A DNA stretch of 32,265 nucleotides from DATKBT01 sp035546295 (lineage in GTDB: Bacteria > Acidobacteriota > Thermoanaerobaculia > Multivoradales > Multivoraceae). The notes below the pieces were generated by a model, which was not told the DNA's origin, made no database searches, and was given only the letters and a program-made list of their open reading frames with translations. The stretch is from positions 1 to 32,265 of the forward strand of contig DATKBT010000096.1 in NCBI GenBank assembly GCA_035546295.1. The letters are read 5' to 3'. How positions within the stretch are numbered: position 1 is the stretch's first letter; the number at the start of each line of letters is the position of its first letter. This document shows positions 22,288 to 32,128 of this stretch, piece by piece. The translations under genes were made by a program, and so were the position numbers.

Positions 22288-25200
22288 TGACGGGGCAGCC
22301 CCCGACCCAGGAAGGGGGCTTCATCGGCCGCCTGATCGGCGCCAGCGCGCGCAACCCGCTGCTGACGATCCTGCTCATTGCCGGCCTGGCGGTGTGGGGG
22401 TGGTACGCGATGGCCAACGGGCCGCTCGACGCCATCCCCGACCTCTCCGACGTGCAGGTGATCGTCTTCACCGAGTGGCCGGGGCAGAGCCCGGACATCA
22501 TCGAGGACCAGATCACCTACCCGATCTCGAGCTCGCTGCTCGCGGCGCCGAAGGTGAGATTCGTGCGCGGGCAGTCGTTCTTCGGGCTGTCCTTCGTCTA
22601 CGCCATCTTCGACGACGGAACCGACATGTACTGGGCCCGCTCGCGGGTGCTCGAGTACCTCAACGAGGTGCAGGCGCAGCTGCCGGCGGGCGTGACACCG
22701 ACGCTGGGGCCGGACGCCACCGGCGTCGGCTGGGTCTTTCAGTACGCGCTGGTCGACACCACCGGCAACCTCGACCTGCAGCAGCTGCGCAGCCTGCAGG
22801 ACTGGAACGTCCGCTATGCGCTGGAGAGCGTGCCGGGGGTGGCTGAGGTCGCCTCGGTGGGCGGCTTCGTCAAGCAGTACCAGGTCATCCTCGACCCCAA
22901 CAAGCTGCTTGCCTACGACATCCCGGTGCGGCGGGTGATCGAGGCGGTCCGCGACGCCAACCAGCAGGTCGGCGGCCAAGTGCTCGAGCTCGCCGGCCAC
23001 GAGCAGATGGTGCGCGGCAAGGGGTACGTGCGGAGCAAGGAGGATCTCGAGCTGGCGCCGCTGAAGGTGGGGCCCAACGGCGTGCCCGTGTTCATCCGGG
23101 ACGTGGCCGAGGTCAAGCTCGGGCCCGACATCCGGCGCGGCATCGCCGAGCTCGACGGCCGCGGTGAAGTGGTCGGCGGCATCGTGGTGATGCGCTACGG
23201 CGAGAACGCTCTGCGCGTGATCGACGCGGTCAAGGAGCGGCTCGATCAGGTCGAGCGCAGCCTGCCCGAGGGGGTGGAGGTGGTCGTCACCTACGACCGC
23301 TCCGGGCTCATCGAGGCGGCGATCGACACGCTCGAGCACACCCTGATCGAAGAGATGCTGGTGGTGTCGCTCATCATCTTCCTCTTCCTGCTCCACGCGC
23401 GCAGCGCCCTGGTGCCCATCATCACCCTGCCGCTCGGCGTGCTATTGGCGTTCATCCCCCTGTACTACCAGGGCCTGACCATCAACATCATGTCGCTGGG
23501 CGGCATCGCGGTGGCGATCGGCGCCATGGTCGACGCGGCGATCATCATCATCGAGAACATCCACAAGAAGCTCGAGGCCTGGGACGGCGACGAGACCCGC
23601 GGCTCGCGGCTCGACGTGGTGATCCAGGCGATGCAGGAGGTCGGCCCGTCGATCTTCTTCTCGCTGCTGGTGATCACCGTCTCGTTCCTGCCTGTCTTCA
23701 CGCTGCAGGGGGTCGAGGGAAGGCTGTTCAAGCCCCTCGCCTATACCAAGACCTACTCCATGGGCTTCGCCGCCATGCTGGCGGTCACCCTCACTCCGGC
23801 GCTGGCCGCGCTCTTCATCCGCGGCCGGATTCGCGGCGAGGAGAGGAACCCGCTCAACCGCTGGCTGATCGCCGCCTACGCGCCGGTCGTGCGCCTGGTC
23901 GTGCGCTTCCGCAAGACCGCCATCGCCGCGGGGGTGGTGCTGATGGCGGCCACCATCCCCGCCTACCTGGCGCTCGGCAACGAGTTCATGCCGCCGCTCA
24001 ACGAGGGGGCGATCCTCTACATGCCCACGGCCCCTCCGGGGATGTCGATCGCCGAGGCCACACAGATCCTGCAGACGATGGACCGCCGGCTGCGGGAGTT
24101 CCCCGAGGTCGAGCGGGTGTTCGGCAAGATGGGCCGGGCGCGCACCGCCACCGACCCGGCGCCGCTGTCGATGGTGGAGACGGTGGTGCTGCTCAAGCCC
24201 AAGGACCAGTGGCGCGAAGGCCTCACCTGGAACGCGCTGGTCGCCGAGATGGACGAGAAGCTGCGCTTTCCCGGGATGCCGAACGTCTGGTGGATGCCGA
24301 TCCAGACGCGTACGGAGATGCTCTCCACCGGCATCCGCAGCCAGCTCGGCATCAAAGTGTTCGGCGACGACCTCGACGAGATCGAAGAGACCGCGGTCGC
24401 CATCGAGCAGGCGATCGCCGACGTGCCCGGCACGCGCAGCGCCTTCGCCGAGCGCTCGACCGGCGGCTTCTTCGCCGACTTCGAGGTCGACCGGATGCAG
24501 GCGGCCCGCTACGGGCTCTCGGTCGCCGACGTCAACGACATCGTGATGAGCGCCATCGGCGGCATGAACGTGGCGGAAACAGTCGAGGGGCGCGAGCGCT
24601 ACCCGATCAACGTCCGCTACGCGCGCGAGTTCCGCGACAATCCGCAGGCGCTGGCGCGGGTGCTGATCCCGACGCCGACGGGGGCGCAGATCCCGCTGTC
24701 GCAGGTGGCGCGGCTCGACTTCACCACCGGCCCACCGATGATCCGCAGCGAAGACGGCAAGCTGGTCGGCTTCGTCTTCGTCGACCTCGCCGAGCGCCCG
24801 ATCGCCGACTACGTCGCGGAGGCGCGCGAGGCGGTGGCGAGGGAGGTCGACCTGCCGCCGGGCACCCGCATCGAGTGGGCTGGGCAGTTCACCTATCTCG
24901 AGCGGGCCAAGGAGCGGCTGAAGATCGTCGTCCCAGTGACGCTGCTGGTGGTCTTCCTGCTGCTCTACTTCCACACCCGCTCGCTGACCGAAACCGCGAT
25001 CGTGCTGCTGGCGGTGCCGTTCTCGCTCGTCGGCGCCTTCTGGCTGCTCTGGGCGCTCGACTACAACATGTCGATTGCCGTCTGGGTGGGGCTCATCGCC
25101 CTCGCCGGCCTCGACGCCGAGACCGGGCTGGTGATGCTGCTCTACCTGAAGCTCGCCTACCGCAAGTGGCTCGACGAGGGGCGGTTGCGCTCCTGGGGCG

Positions 25201-25490
25201 ACCTGCGGGAGTCGATCGTCGAGGGCGCGGCGCAGCGCATCCGCCCGAAGCTGATGGCGGTGACCACCACCATGCTCGGCTTGGTGCCGGTGATGTGGTC
25301 CACCGGCACCGGCGCCGATGTCATGAAGCGCATCGCCGCACCCATGGTGGGCGGGCTGGTCAGCTCGTTTGCGCTGCAGCTCACCATCTACCCCGCCATC
25401 TTCGCGCTGTGGAAGCGGCGCGAGGCTCTGGCGATGGCGGCCGACGAAGGCGAGCGCCCGCGCCGGCCCTGGTGGAGGAAGAAGCCATGA
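22287..25490 (+). CDS. cusA: CusA-like Cu(I)/Ag(I) RND efflux pump
   Basis: A 1067-residue inner-membrane pump from GTG 22287, which overlaps the cusB stop by one base (TAGTG). It has the HME-RND layout: helix 1 (LLTILLIAGLAVWGWYAMAN), DAIPDLSDVQVIVFTEWPGQ, a central bundle with GGIAVAIGAMVDAAIIIIEN (acidic proton-relay residues), and the last bundle with ALAGLDAETGLVMLLYL. Met579 (ILYMPTAPPG), Met629 (TDPAPLSM) and Met678 (TEMLSTGI) sit 50 and 49 residues apart, the same spacing as the three substrate-binding methionines of E. coli CusA. This supports monovalent copper/silver as substrate rather than zinc or cobalt. No frameshift or missing segment is seen. Its stop overlaps the next start (ATGA). 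Confidence 0.93.
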   Translation: MTGQPPTQEGGFIGRLIGASARNPLLTILLIAGLAVWGWYAMANGPLDAIPDLSDVQVIVFTEWPGQSPDIIEDQITYPISSSLLAAPKVRFVRGQSFFGLSFVYAIFDDGTDMYWARSRVLEYLNEVQAQLPAGVTPTLGPDATGVGWVFQYALVDTTGNLDLQQLRSLQDWNVRYALESVPGVAEVASVGGFVKQYQVILDPNKLLAYDIPVRRVIEAVRDANQQVGGQVLELAGHEQMVRGKGYVRSKEDLELAPLKVGPNGVPVFIRDVAEVKLGPDIRRGIAELDGRGEVVGGIVVMRYGENALRVIDAVKERLDQVERSLPEGVEVVVTYDRSGLIEAAIDTLEHTLIEEMLVVSLIIFLFLLHARSALVPIITLPLGVLLAFIPLYYQGLTINIMSLGGIAVAIGAMVDAAIIIIENIHKKLEAWDGDETRGSRLDVVIQAMQEVGPSIFFSLLVITVSFLPVFTLQGVEGRLFKPLAYTKTYSMGFAAMLAVTLTPALAALFIRGRIRGEERNPLNRWLIAAYAPVVRLVVRFRKTAIAAGVVLMAATIPAYLALGNEFMPPLNEGAILYMPTAPPGMSIAEATQILQTMDRRLREFPEVERVFGKMGRARTATDPAPLSMVETVVLLKPKDQWREGLTWNALVAEMDEKLRFPGMPNVWWMPIQTRTEMLSTGIRSQLGIKVFGDDLDEIEETAVAIEQAIADVPGTRSAFAERSTGGFFADFEVDRMQAARYGLSVADVNDIVMSAIGGMNVAETVEGRERYPINVRYAREFRDNPQALARVLIPTPTGAQIPLSQVARLDFTTGPPMIRSEDGKLVGFVFVDLAERPIADYVAEAREAVAREVDLPPGTRIEWAGQFTYLERAKERLKIVVPVTLLVVFLLLYFHTRSLTETAIVLLAVPFSLVGAFWLLWALDYNMSIAVWVGLIALAGLDAETGLVMLLYLKLAYRKWLDEGRLRSWGDLRESIVEGAAQRIRPKLMAVTTTMLGLVPVMWSTGTGADVMKRIAAPMVGGLVSSFALQLTIYPAIFALWKRREALAMAADEGERPRRPWWRKKP

Positions 25491-25831
25491 AGGAGATCAA
25501 GGCCTACGTGCGACCGGTGAAGATGCCGGAGATCCTGCACCACCTCGAGGCCGCCGGAGCGCGCGAAATCACTGCGATCCGGGTGCAGGCGATCGGTGCG
25601 CTCGCGGACCCGCGGGCCGATCGCCGACGGCTGGTGCGCTCGCTGCCGGAGCCCTACTCGGACGTCGTGAAGATCGAGATGGTCTGCCGGGCGGAGAAGA
25701 CCGAGGAGCGGGTTCGGATCCTCCGCACGCACGGCCACACAGGTGCTCGCGGCGACGGCCGCATCTTCGTCAGCTCGGTCGAGCGGGCGATCAATATACG
25801 AACCGGGGCTGAGGGCGAGGATGCCCTCTGA
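25487..25831 (+). CDS. PII-like (GlnB family) regulator linked to the metal pump
   Basis: A 114-residue protein with the PII fold: KEIKAYVRPVKMPEILHHL (strand 1 and helix 1), AGAREITAIRVQAIGAL, VVKIEMVCRAEKTEERVRIL and the C-terminal signature HTGARGDGRIFVSSVER with AINIRTGAEGEDAL. The T-loop region reads RRRLVRSLPEPYSD and lacks the GAEY uridylylation motif of nitrogen-regulating PII proteins. Its ATG overlaps the cusA stop by four bases, so it is made together with the pump. PII-like proteins encoded inside heavy-metal RND operons are known as a group without a proven role. It may bind a nucleotide or metal and control pump activity. That is inference. Confidence 0.82.
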   Translation: MKEIKAYVRPVKMPEILHHLEAAGAREITAIRVQAIGALADPRADRRRLVRSLPEPYSDVVKIEMVCRAEKTEERVRILRTHGHTGARGDGRIFVSSVERAINIRTGAEGEDAL

Positions 25832-25853
25832 CCCACAGAAAAGGAGAAGGACG

Positions 25854-26225
25854 ATGAAGAGAGCACACCGGAACATCTCGGGAGCCCTGGCAGCGTTCTT
25901 GCTGGCCGGAGTGGTAACCGCCCCCCCGGCGACCGCGGCGGACAGCGAGGAGCCGAAGACCATCGAGATCACGGTGACCGACAAGGGGTACGAGCCGAGC
26001 CGTATCAAGCTCACAGCCGGCGAGCCGGTGCGGCTGGCGTTTCTCAACGAGGCGGACATGGAGTGCGCCGCTACCGTCCAGAGCGAGGCGCTCGCTATCC
26101 CCAAGACCAAGCTGCCGAAGGGCGAGACGACGGTGATCGCCATCGAGCCGGAGAAGGCGGGCGAGTACACCTTCGCCTGCGGCATGGGAATGTTCAAGGG
26201 TGCGGTGCTGGTCGCCGCCCCTTGA
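25854..26225 (+). CDS. Periplasmic cupredoxin-domain protein
   Basis: A 123-residue protein from ATG 25854, with AGGAG nine bases upstream. A signal peptide ends near residue 28 (APPATAAD). The rest is one cupredoxin-like domain: IEITVTDKGYEPSRIKLTAG, VRLAFLNEADMECAATV, ALAIPKTKLPKGE and EYTFACGMGMFKGAVLV. The Cys and Met in FACGMGMFKG match the copper-site loop of EfeO/CopA-type cupredoxin domains. The usual upstream ligand position carries EADMEC (Cys/Met) rather than His, which suggests Cu(I) storage rather than electron transfer. It follows the PII-like gene by 22 bases in the copper operon. Confidence 0.85.
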   Translation: MKRAHRNISGALAAFLLAGVVTAPPATAADSEEPKTIEITVTDKGYEPSRIKLTAGEPVRLAFLNEADMECAATVQSEALAIPKTKLPKGETTVIAIEPEKAGEYTFACGMGMFKGAVLVAAP

Positions 26226-26241
26226 CGAGAAGAAGAGCCAA

Positions 26242-26685
26242 ATGAGTCAGAGAGCCTGGAAGGGAACGTTGGCCGCGGCGGCGGGAGCGATCGCTCTCGC
26301 CGTCGTCGTGGCCCCCGGCGCGCGCTCCGGCGACCTGGCGACCGACGGCGTGGTGCGCCAGCCGGCTCCGGTGAGCCAGGAGGATCCGGCCCAGAGCGCC
26401 GCGTTGGAGCTCGTCGACAACACCGAGGTCTGCATGGTGAACGACCGCTTCTTCGGGCGGGAGCAGATTCCGGTGCTCGTCGACGGCAAGACCTACTTCG
26501 GCTGCTGCGAGGGGTGCAAGAAGCGCCTCGCGGAAGACGAGAGCGTACGGTACGCGCTGGACCCGCTCACGAATGAGAAGGTCGACAAGGCGACGGCCGT
26601 CGTCGGCGCGCGCCCGGACGGCTCCGTTCTCTACTTCGCGAGCCGGGACACCCTCGAGCGCTACGGCGCGAGGGCTGCCTCGTGA
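26242..26685 (+). CDS. Secreted TRASH/YHS-like Cys metal-binding protein
   Basis: A 147-residue protein from ATG 26242. A signal peptide (MSQRAWKGTLAAAAGAIAL, ending near GARSGD) is followed by a polar linker. A domain follows with EVCMVNDRFFGREQIPVLVD, GKTYFGCCEGCKKRLAED and SVRYALDPLTNEKVDKATAV, then VLYFASRDTLERY. The Cys spacing (one Cys, then CCxxC after an aromatic strand) resembles TRASH/YHS metal-binding modules of copper and mercury resistance proteins. It probably binds Cu(I) in the periplasm, perhaps passing it to the CusB modules. Its stop overlaps the next GTG start by four bases. Confidence 0.75.
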   Translation: MSQRAWKGTLAAAAGAIALAVVVAPGARSGDLATDGVVRQPAPVSQEDPAQSAALELVDNTEVCMVNDRFFGREQIPVLVDGKTYFGCCEGCKKRLAEDESVRYALDPLTNEKVDKATAVVGARPDGSVLYFASRDTLERYGARAAS

Positions 26686-26978
26686 GCCCCACGGGTGCGG
26701 GTTGGCCGCGGTGGCTGCTGATCACGCTGCTGGTCGTAGCGGTGGCGCTCCTCGTCCCGCTGGGCTGGATGCTCTGCGCGATGACCTTCGGCGCCGGCAT
26801 GATGGGCGGCATGGGGCCGGACCTGATGGGCGACGGGATGATGGATGGGAGCATGATGGGGATGCACTGGGCCGGCCTCGTCGGGCTCGCCCTGCTGGTC
26901 GCGCTCCTGATCGCACTCGTCCTGCTCGTGCTGAGCCAGCTTTCCAGGGGAAAGACGGATGAATCGGCGCGCTCGTAG
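26682..26978 (+). CDS. Met-rich two-helix membrane protein
   Basis: A 98-residue protein from GTG 26682, which overlaps the previous stop (GTGA). Two membrane helices (WLLITLLVVAVALLVPLGWM; WAGLVGLALLVALLIALVLL) flank a loop of about 35 residues packed with methionine and glycine (GAGMMGGMGPDLMGDGMMDG and SMMGM). Such loops bind Cu(I) or Ag(I) through thioethers. With both ends inside, the loop would face the periplasm. I know no named family. The position inside the operon supports a copper-buffering or handover role. Confidence 0.65.
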   Translation: MSPTGAGWPRWLLITLLVVAVALLVPLGWMLCAMTFGAGMMGGMGPDLMGDGMMDGSMMGMHWAGLVGLALLVALLIALVLLVLSQLSRGKTDESARS

Positions 26979-27075
26979 AGCACGGCGCCGCACGGCGGCC
27001 CGACCGGGCTGCACCGGCCGCAGTGACGGCTGGGATCCGATGAAGCAACGCAATCACCGAGACAGGAGTCAAGCG

Positions 27076-27537
27076 ATGAAGAAGAGGCACACACTTTCCG
27101 TGATCACCCTGGCCACGCTGCTCGGCGGCGCCGGCGTCGCCCTGTGGGCGCAGCAAGACGAGCCGAAGGAGATCCCCGAGCACTGCCGGCAGATGATGGA
27201 ACGCCACCAGCAGATGCAGCAGCGATCCCAGCAGATGGACCAAGAACTCGAGGCGCTCGTTCAGCGGATGATCGCCGCCGGCGGCGAGGCCAAGGTGGAC
27301 GCCACGGCGGCGGTGGTCGCCGAGCTCGTCGAGCAGCGCAAGGCGATGCGCGACGGGATGATGGAGATGTGCTCCGGGATGATGGGGCACATGATGGGAC
27401 ACATGGGCGGCATGCAAGGTGAAGGCGGCATGATGGGCTGCCCGATGATGAAGGGCATGATGGGAATGGAGGGGATGCAGCACGGCGAAGACGAGGAGCA
27501 CCCGCACGGCGAGGCCGGCGACGGGGGCTCTGATTGA
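27076..27537 (+). CDS. Met/His-rich periplasmic metal-binding protein
   Basis: A 153-residue protein. I start it at ATG 27076 because AGGAG lies 8-12 bases upstream and a signal peptide follows at once (MKKRHTLSVITLATLLGGAG, then LWAQQDEP). The middle is a helical Gln/Met/Glu region (CRQMMERHQQMQQRSQQMDQ), perhaps coiled-coil. The last third is a dense Met/Gly/His tract (MMGHMMGHMGGMQGEGGMMG, CPMMKGMMG) and an acidic, His-containing end (EDEEHPHGE). The composition is that of a periplasmic copper/silver sponge or chaperone. It is the last intact gene before a run of broken frames. Confidence 0.75.
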   Translation: MKKRHTLSVITLATLLGGAGVALWAQQDEPKEIPEHCRQMMERHQQMQQRSQQMDQELEALVQRMIAAGGEAKVDATAAVVAELVEQRKAMRDGMMEMCSGMMGHMMGHMGGMQGEGGMMGCPMMKGMMGMEGMQHGEDEEHPHGEAGDGGSD

Positions 27538-27676
27538 GCCCGCGGGCCCGGTGCGTGCAGTGAGGCTGGTATCGGGCCGCGGGGGAGCGACGGGCCCCGC
27601 CGCGGCCGCGGCCGACGCTGAGACCGGCGCCCGGCGAGCCCGCCGGGCCGCCGTCGCGCCCCGCGGGAGGAGGGCT

Positions 27677-28223
27677 GTGGTCAGCACCGGTGCAAGGGAA
27701 GAGAGGGGGTCGGGACTGGGCAACGGCATCGCTGCGAACCGCCGCGGGCGCCTGCCGCCCGAAGCGCACGTCGCCTTCTTCGGCTTCCTGCTCAACTACC
27801 CCTGGGAGATGCTCCAGGCGCCGTTCTTCGCCCGCATGACGGAGATGCGGCACTGACGCTGTCCGCGAGTGCTCCTGGGCGACCGTCGGCGACGCCGGGT
27901 TGCTCGTGCTGGGCTTCTGGGCGGGTGCCGCCGTGCAGCGCACCCGCCGCTGGGTGGCGCACCCGCGGCCGGCAGCCCTCGCCGCCTTTCTGGCGACCGG
28001 GGTGGCCGCCACCATCGTCCTCGAGTGGCTCGCCACGGAGGTCTGGCACCACTGGGAGTACGGGCCGCGGATGCCTACCCTGCCGGTGCTCGGCACGGGC
28101 CTCGCACCGCTGCTGCAGTGGCTTCTCTTGCCGCCGCTGCTGATCTGGATCGTCCGGCGGCAGCTCCAGGGCGCCGCCGCTGTGGCGTCGGGCGCGGGCG
28201 CGCCGGCCGCCGAGGAGCTGTGA
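27677..28223 (+). pseudogene. Frameshifted multi-pass membrane protein
   Basis: Translation would begin at GTG 27677 behind GGAGGAGGG. The first frame gives VAFFGFLLNYPWEMLQAPFF and ARMTEMRH and stops at TGA 27854-27856. A second frame continues the same protein after a one-base gain or two-base loss: DAVRECSWATVGDAGLLVLG, FWAGAAVQRTRRWV, FLATGVAATIVLEWLATEV, EYGPRMPTLPVLGTGL and LLQWLLLPPLLIWIVRR. The joined product has about five membrane helices and about 180 residues. I do not recognise a named family. The second frame ends with a TGA overlapping the ATG of the ATPase gene, which supports an original operon junction. Confidence 0.6.
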
Positions 28224-28816
28224 TGGTGAATCCCCCGAACGAACCAGGCCCCACCGCATCCCTCGAGGTCTTCGATCCGGTCTGCGGGATGACCTTCCCG
28301 CCCGAGCGCGCGGCGGCCACATCACTGCACGACGGGCAGACCGTCTACTTCTGCTCCGCCGACTGCAAGCGGCGCTTCGACGCCGAGCCCGGCCGCTACC
28401 TCCCGGCCGATGGCGACTCAGCGGGAAGGAGTGCAGTCCCTTCGACGGCGCAACCCGCCGCACCTTCGCGGCAGCGGCCCAAGTCTCGGCCCCGAGCCAC
28501 ACCCGGAGGCGCGGCGGCCGCGGCGGTCGTACGGCACCCGCGTGCCACCCCTTCCCCCGCCCCTCCCGGCGAGACACTGTTCACCTGCCCGATGCACCCC
28601 CAGGTGCAGCAGCGCGGGCCAGGCATCTGCCCCAAGTGCGGCATGGCGCTCGAGCCGTCCGGCGTGCCCGTGCCGTCACCCGCACCGAGTGGACCTGCCC
28701 GATGCACCCGGAGATCGTGCGCGACGGCCCCGGCAACTGCCCGATCTGCGGCATGGCGCTCGAGCCGCGCACGGTCCACGCCGAGGCGGAGGAGAACCCC
28801 GAGCTCGTCGACATGA
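28223..28816 (+). pseudogene. copA: N-terminal part of the copper ATPase (YHS and first metal-binding module), separated by a frameshift
   Basis: From ATG 28223 (TGATG overlap with the gene before) this frame gives a YHS domain (FDPVCGMTFPPERAA, YFCSADCKRRFDAEPGRYL), a Pro/Ala/Arg-rich linker and a first heavy-metal-binding module (LFTCPMHPQVQQRGPGICPK, CGMALEP). Past about 28657 the frame turns into a meaningless Arg/Ser-rich ending. The continuation, a second such module and the ATPase, is found in another frame from about 28688. Both parts were almost certainly one protein. Confidence 0.7.
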
Positions 28817-30798
28817 CGCGGCGGTTCTGGGTGAGCGCCGGCCTCACCGTCCCTCTCGTGCTGCTCGCCATGGGCCGCTATCTGCCCGGAGAGTGGATCC
28901 AGGCGTTGATGGCCACCGGCGTCGGCCCTTGGCTCGAGCTGTTGCTGGCGACCCCGGTGGTGCTCTGGGGAGGCTGGCCGTTCTTCGTGCGCGGCTACTA
29001 CTCGATCGTCCACAAGAGCCTCAACATGTTCACCCTGATCGCGCTCGGCGTGGGCGTGGCGTACGCCTACAGCGTCGTCGCCACCGTCCTCCCGGGCATC
29101 TTCCCCGCCTCGTTCCGCGACGAAGGCGGACACGTGGGCGTCTACTTCGAGGCCGCAGCGGTGATCGTGGCCCTGGTGCTGCTCGGCCAGGTGCTCGAGC
29201 TACGCGCCCGTAGCCGCACCGGCGCCGCCATTCGCGCCCTGCTCGGCCTGGCGCCCAAGGTGGCGCGACGGATCCTGTCCGACGGCAGCGAACAGAACGT
29301 GCCGCTCGAGCAGGTGGTTCCCGGCGAGCGGCTGCGCGTACGCCCGGGCGAGAGGGTGCCGGTCGACGGAGTGGTCGTCGAGGGGAAGAGCGCGGTGAAC
29401 GAGTCGATGGTCACGGGCGAGCCGATCCCGGTCGAGAAAGGGCCGGGCGACCGGGTGATCGGTGCCACGGTCAACGCCAAGGGCACCCTGGTGATCGAAG
29501 CCGAGAGGGTCGGGGCGGACACCCTGCTCGCCCAGATCGTGCAGATGGTGGCCGAGGCCCAGCGCTCTCGCGCCCCCATCCAGCGTCTGGCCGACGTCGT
29601 GGCCGGCTGGTTCGTGCCGGCGGTGGTGCTGATCGCGATCGTCACCTTCGTCGTCTGGAGCCTGTGGGGCCCCGAGCCGGCGATGGCCTTCGCGATGATC
29701 AACGCCGTGGCGGTGCTCATCATCGCCTGCCCCTGCGCCTTGGGCCTCGCCACGCCGATGTCGATCATGGTGGCGGCCGGAAAGGGCGCCACCACCGGAG
29801 TGCTGTTCAAGGACGCCGCGGCCATCGAGCGGCTGCGCGAGGTCGACACGGTAGTGGTGGACAAGACCGGCACCCTCACCGAGGGCAGGCCGCGGCTGGT
29901 CAGCGTGGTCGCTGCCGGCGCCGTGCCCGAGGAGGAGCTGCTCGCGCTCGCGGCGGGGCTCGAGATGGGCAGCGAGCACCCGCTGGCCGCAGCGATCGTC
30001 TCGGGTGCCCAGGAGCGGGGCGTCGCTCCCCTCAAGGCCGAGGAGTTCGAGTCGGTGACCGGCAAGGGGGTGGTGGGCAAGATGGCGGGGCGCCGCGTGG
30101 CGCTCGGGAATCGAGCCTTGCTCGAGCAGCTCGGGGTCTCGCCCGGACGTCTGCCGGATCGGACCGAAGCGATGCGGCGGGAGGGGCAGACGGTGATGTT
30201 CGTCGCCGTCGACGGGAAGGCTGCGGGCCTCCTCGGCGTCGCCGATCCGATCAAGGAGACGACCCCGGAAGCGATCGAGCAGCTCCACCGCGAGGGCTTG
30301 CGCATCGTGATGATGACCGGCGACAGCCGCACTACGGCCGAGGCGGTGGCCGGGCGTCTCGGTATCGACGAGGTGTTGGCCGAGGTGCTGCCGGACCAGA
30401 AGGCGAGCGCCGTCCGCGAGCTGCAGGCGGCCGGGAGGTCGGTGGCGATGGCGGGAGACGGCATCAACGACGCGCCGGCGCTGGCCCAGGCGGAGGTGGG
30501 GATCGCGATGGGGACCGGCACCGACGTGGCGATGGAGAGCGCCGGCGTCACCCTGGTCAAGGGCGACCTGCGCGGCATCGTGCGCGCCCGCAAGCTGTCG
30601 CGCGCCACGATGCGCAACATCAAGCAGAACCTCTTCCTCGCCTTCGTCTACAACGCGCTCGCGGTGCCCATCGCGGCGGGCGTGCTGTACCCCGTCTTCG
30701 GGATCCTGCTCTCGCCGATGATCGCGGCCGCCGCCATGAGCCTCAGCTCGGTCTCGGTGGTCGGCAACGCGCTGCGGCTGCGGGGCGTGCGCGTGTAG
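28636..30798 (+). CDS. copA: P1B-type copper-translocating ATPase
   Basis: The open frame allows a GTG start at 28636, but this start lies inside a reading of the neighbouring metal-binding module, so the true N-terminus is probably the fragment from 28223. Recognisable parts are a heavy-metal-binding module (TEWTCPMHPEIVRDGPGNCP), eight membrane helices, the actuator TGE loop (SMVTGEPIPVEKG), the CPC transport motif (LIIACPCALGLATP, bases 29728-29736), the phosphorylation site DKTGTLTEG (Asp at 29860), SEHPLAAAIV, and GDGINDAPAL. YNALAVPIAAG and MSLSSVSVVGNALRL in the last two helices fit the Cu(I) class. The enzyme uses ATP to expel Cu(I) from the cytoplasm, complementing CusCBA. If translation starts only at 28636 the core is complete but the YHS and first metal module are lost. 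Confidence 0.88.
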   Translation: MRHGARAVRRARAVTRTEWTCPMHPEIVRDGPGNCPICGMALEPRTVHAEAEENPELVDMTRRFWVSAGLTVPLVLLAMGRYLPGEWIQALMATGVGPWLELLLATPVVLWGGWPFFVRGYYSIVHKSLNMFTLIALGVGVAYAYSVVATVLPGIFPASFRDEGGHVGVYFEAAAVIVALVLLGQVLELRARSRTGAAIRALLGLAPKVARRILSDGSEQNVPLEQVVPGERLRVRPGERVPVDGVVVEGKSAVNESMVTGEPIPVEKGPGDRVIGATVNAKGTLVIEAERVGADTLLAQIVQMVAEAQRSRAPIQRLADVVAGWFVPAVVLIAIVTFVVWSLWGPEPAMAFAMINAVAVLIIACPCALGLATPMSIMVAAGKGATTGVLFKDAAAIERLREVDTVVVDKTGTLTEGRPRLVSVVAAGAVPEEELLALAAGLEMGSEHPLAAAIVSGAQERGVAPLKAEEFESVTGKGVVGKMAGRRVALGNRALLEQLGVSPGRLPDRTEAMRREGQTVMFVAVDGKAAGLLGVADPIKETTPEAIEQLHREGLRIVMMTGDSRTTAEAVAGRLGIDEVLAEVLPDQKASAVRELQAAGRSVAMAGDGINDAPALAQAEVGIAMGTGTDVAMESAGVTLVKGDLRGIVRARKLSRATMRNIKQNLFLAFVYNALAVPIAAGVLYPVFGILLSPMIAAAAMSLSSVSVVGNALRLRGVRV

Positions 30799-30812
30799 CG
30801 GAGAGGTGCGCC

Positions 30813-31694
<882 letters not shown>

Positions 31695-31955
31695 CGCTAC
31701 GCCGGCTACCTCTCCGGCCTGCTCTACGTGAGCATGGTGGCGGCGGGGGTGACGGTGCACTACCTGTTCGCGGCGGTCGGGCAGATCCCGCAGGAGCGGC
31801 CGGGCCTGCGCGAGATGGTGCGCTTCGGGGTGGACTACACCCTGTTCCTCAACCTGGCGTCTCTCGGCATCGCCGCGGCCCTGCTGTGGCTGTACATCCG
31901 GGGCCGCCGCTCCGGCGGGGGGGCGGGCGAAGCCGCGGCTCCTGCTCGAAGCTGA
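31695..31955 (+). pseudogene. C-terminal end of the permease after the in-frame TAG
   Basis: Directly after TAG 31692-31694, the same frame continues RYAGYLSGLLYVSMVAAGVT and VHYLFAAVGQIPQERP, then YTLFLNLASLGIAAALLWLY and a basic, Gly-rich tail, ending at TGA 31953-31955. These are the last two helices of the permease. No ribosome-binding site or good start allows separate translation, so it is made only if the TAG is read through. Confidence 0.7.
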
Positions 31956-31989
31956 GGCTCGCGACCTAAGCAACAGATGGGAGGTGCTC

Positions 31990-32128
31990 GTGCTGTACTG
32001 GGGGCTGGCTGTGATCGTGATCGTGGCCGGTTTCCTGGTTCTTCTACCGGTACGTCGCCTCGCAGAGCTGGCGGGAGTGGTCGCGAGCGGGGCTGGTTCA
32101 GGCGTTCATCATCGCCCTCTACGCCTAG
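31990..32128 (+). pseudogene. N-terminal remnant of an isoprenylcysteine-methyltransferase-like membrane protein
   Basis: Behind GGGAGG, GTG 31990 starts LYWGLAVIVIVAGF. After a one-base shift near 32030 the frame gives WFFYRYVASQSWREWSRAGL and VQAFIIALYA, then TAG 32126-32128. In intact relatives this opening is followed by EMYGFPLT and a methyltransferase domain (AdoMet-dependent, ICMT-like). Here the sequence after the TAG no longer matches, so at least one frameshift and a truncation have occurred. Bases 32129-32265 show no gene, only a GC-rich hairpin (32218-32233) without a T-run. Confidence 0.55.
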
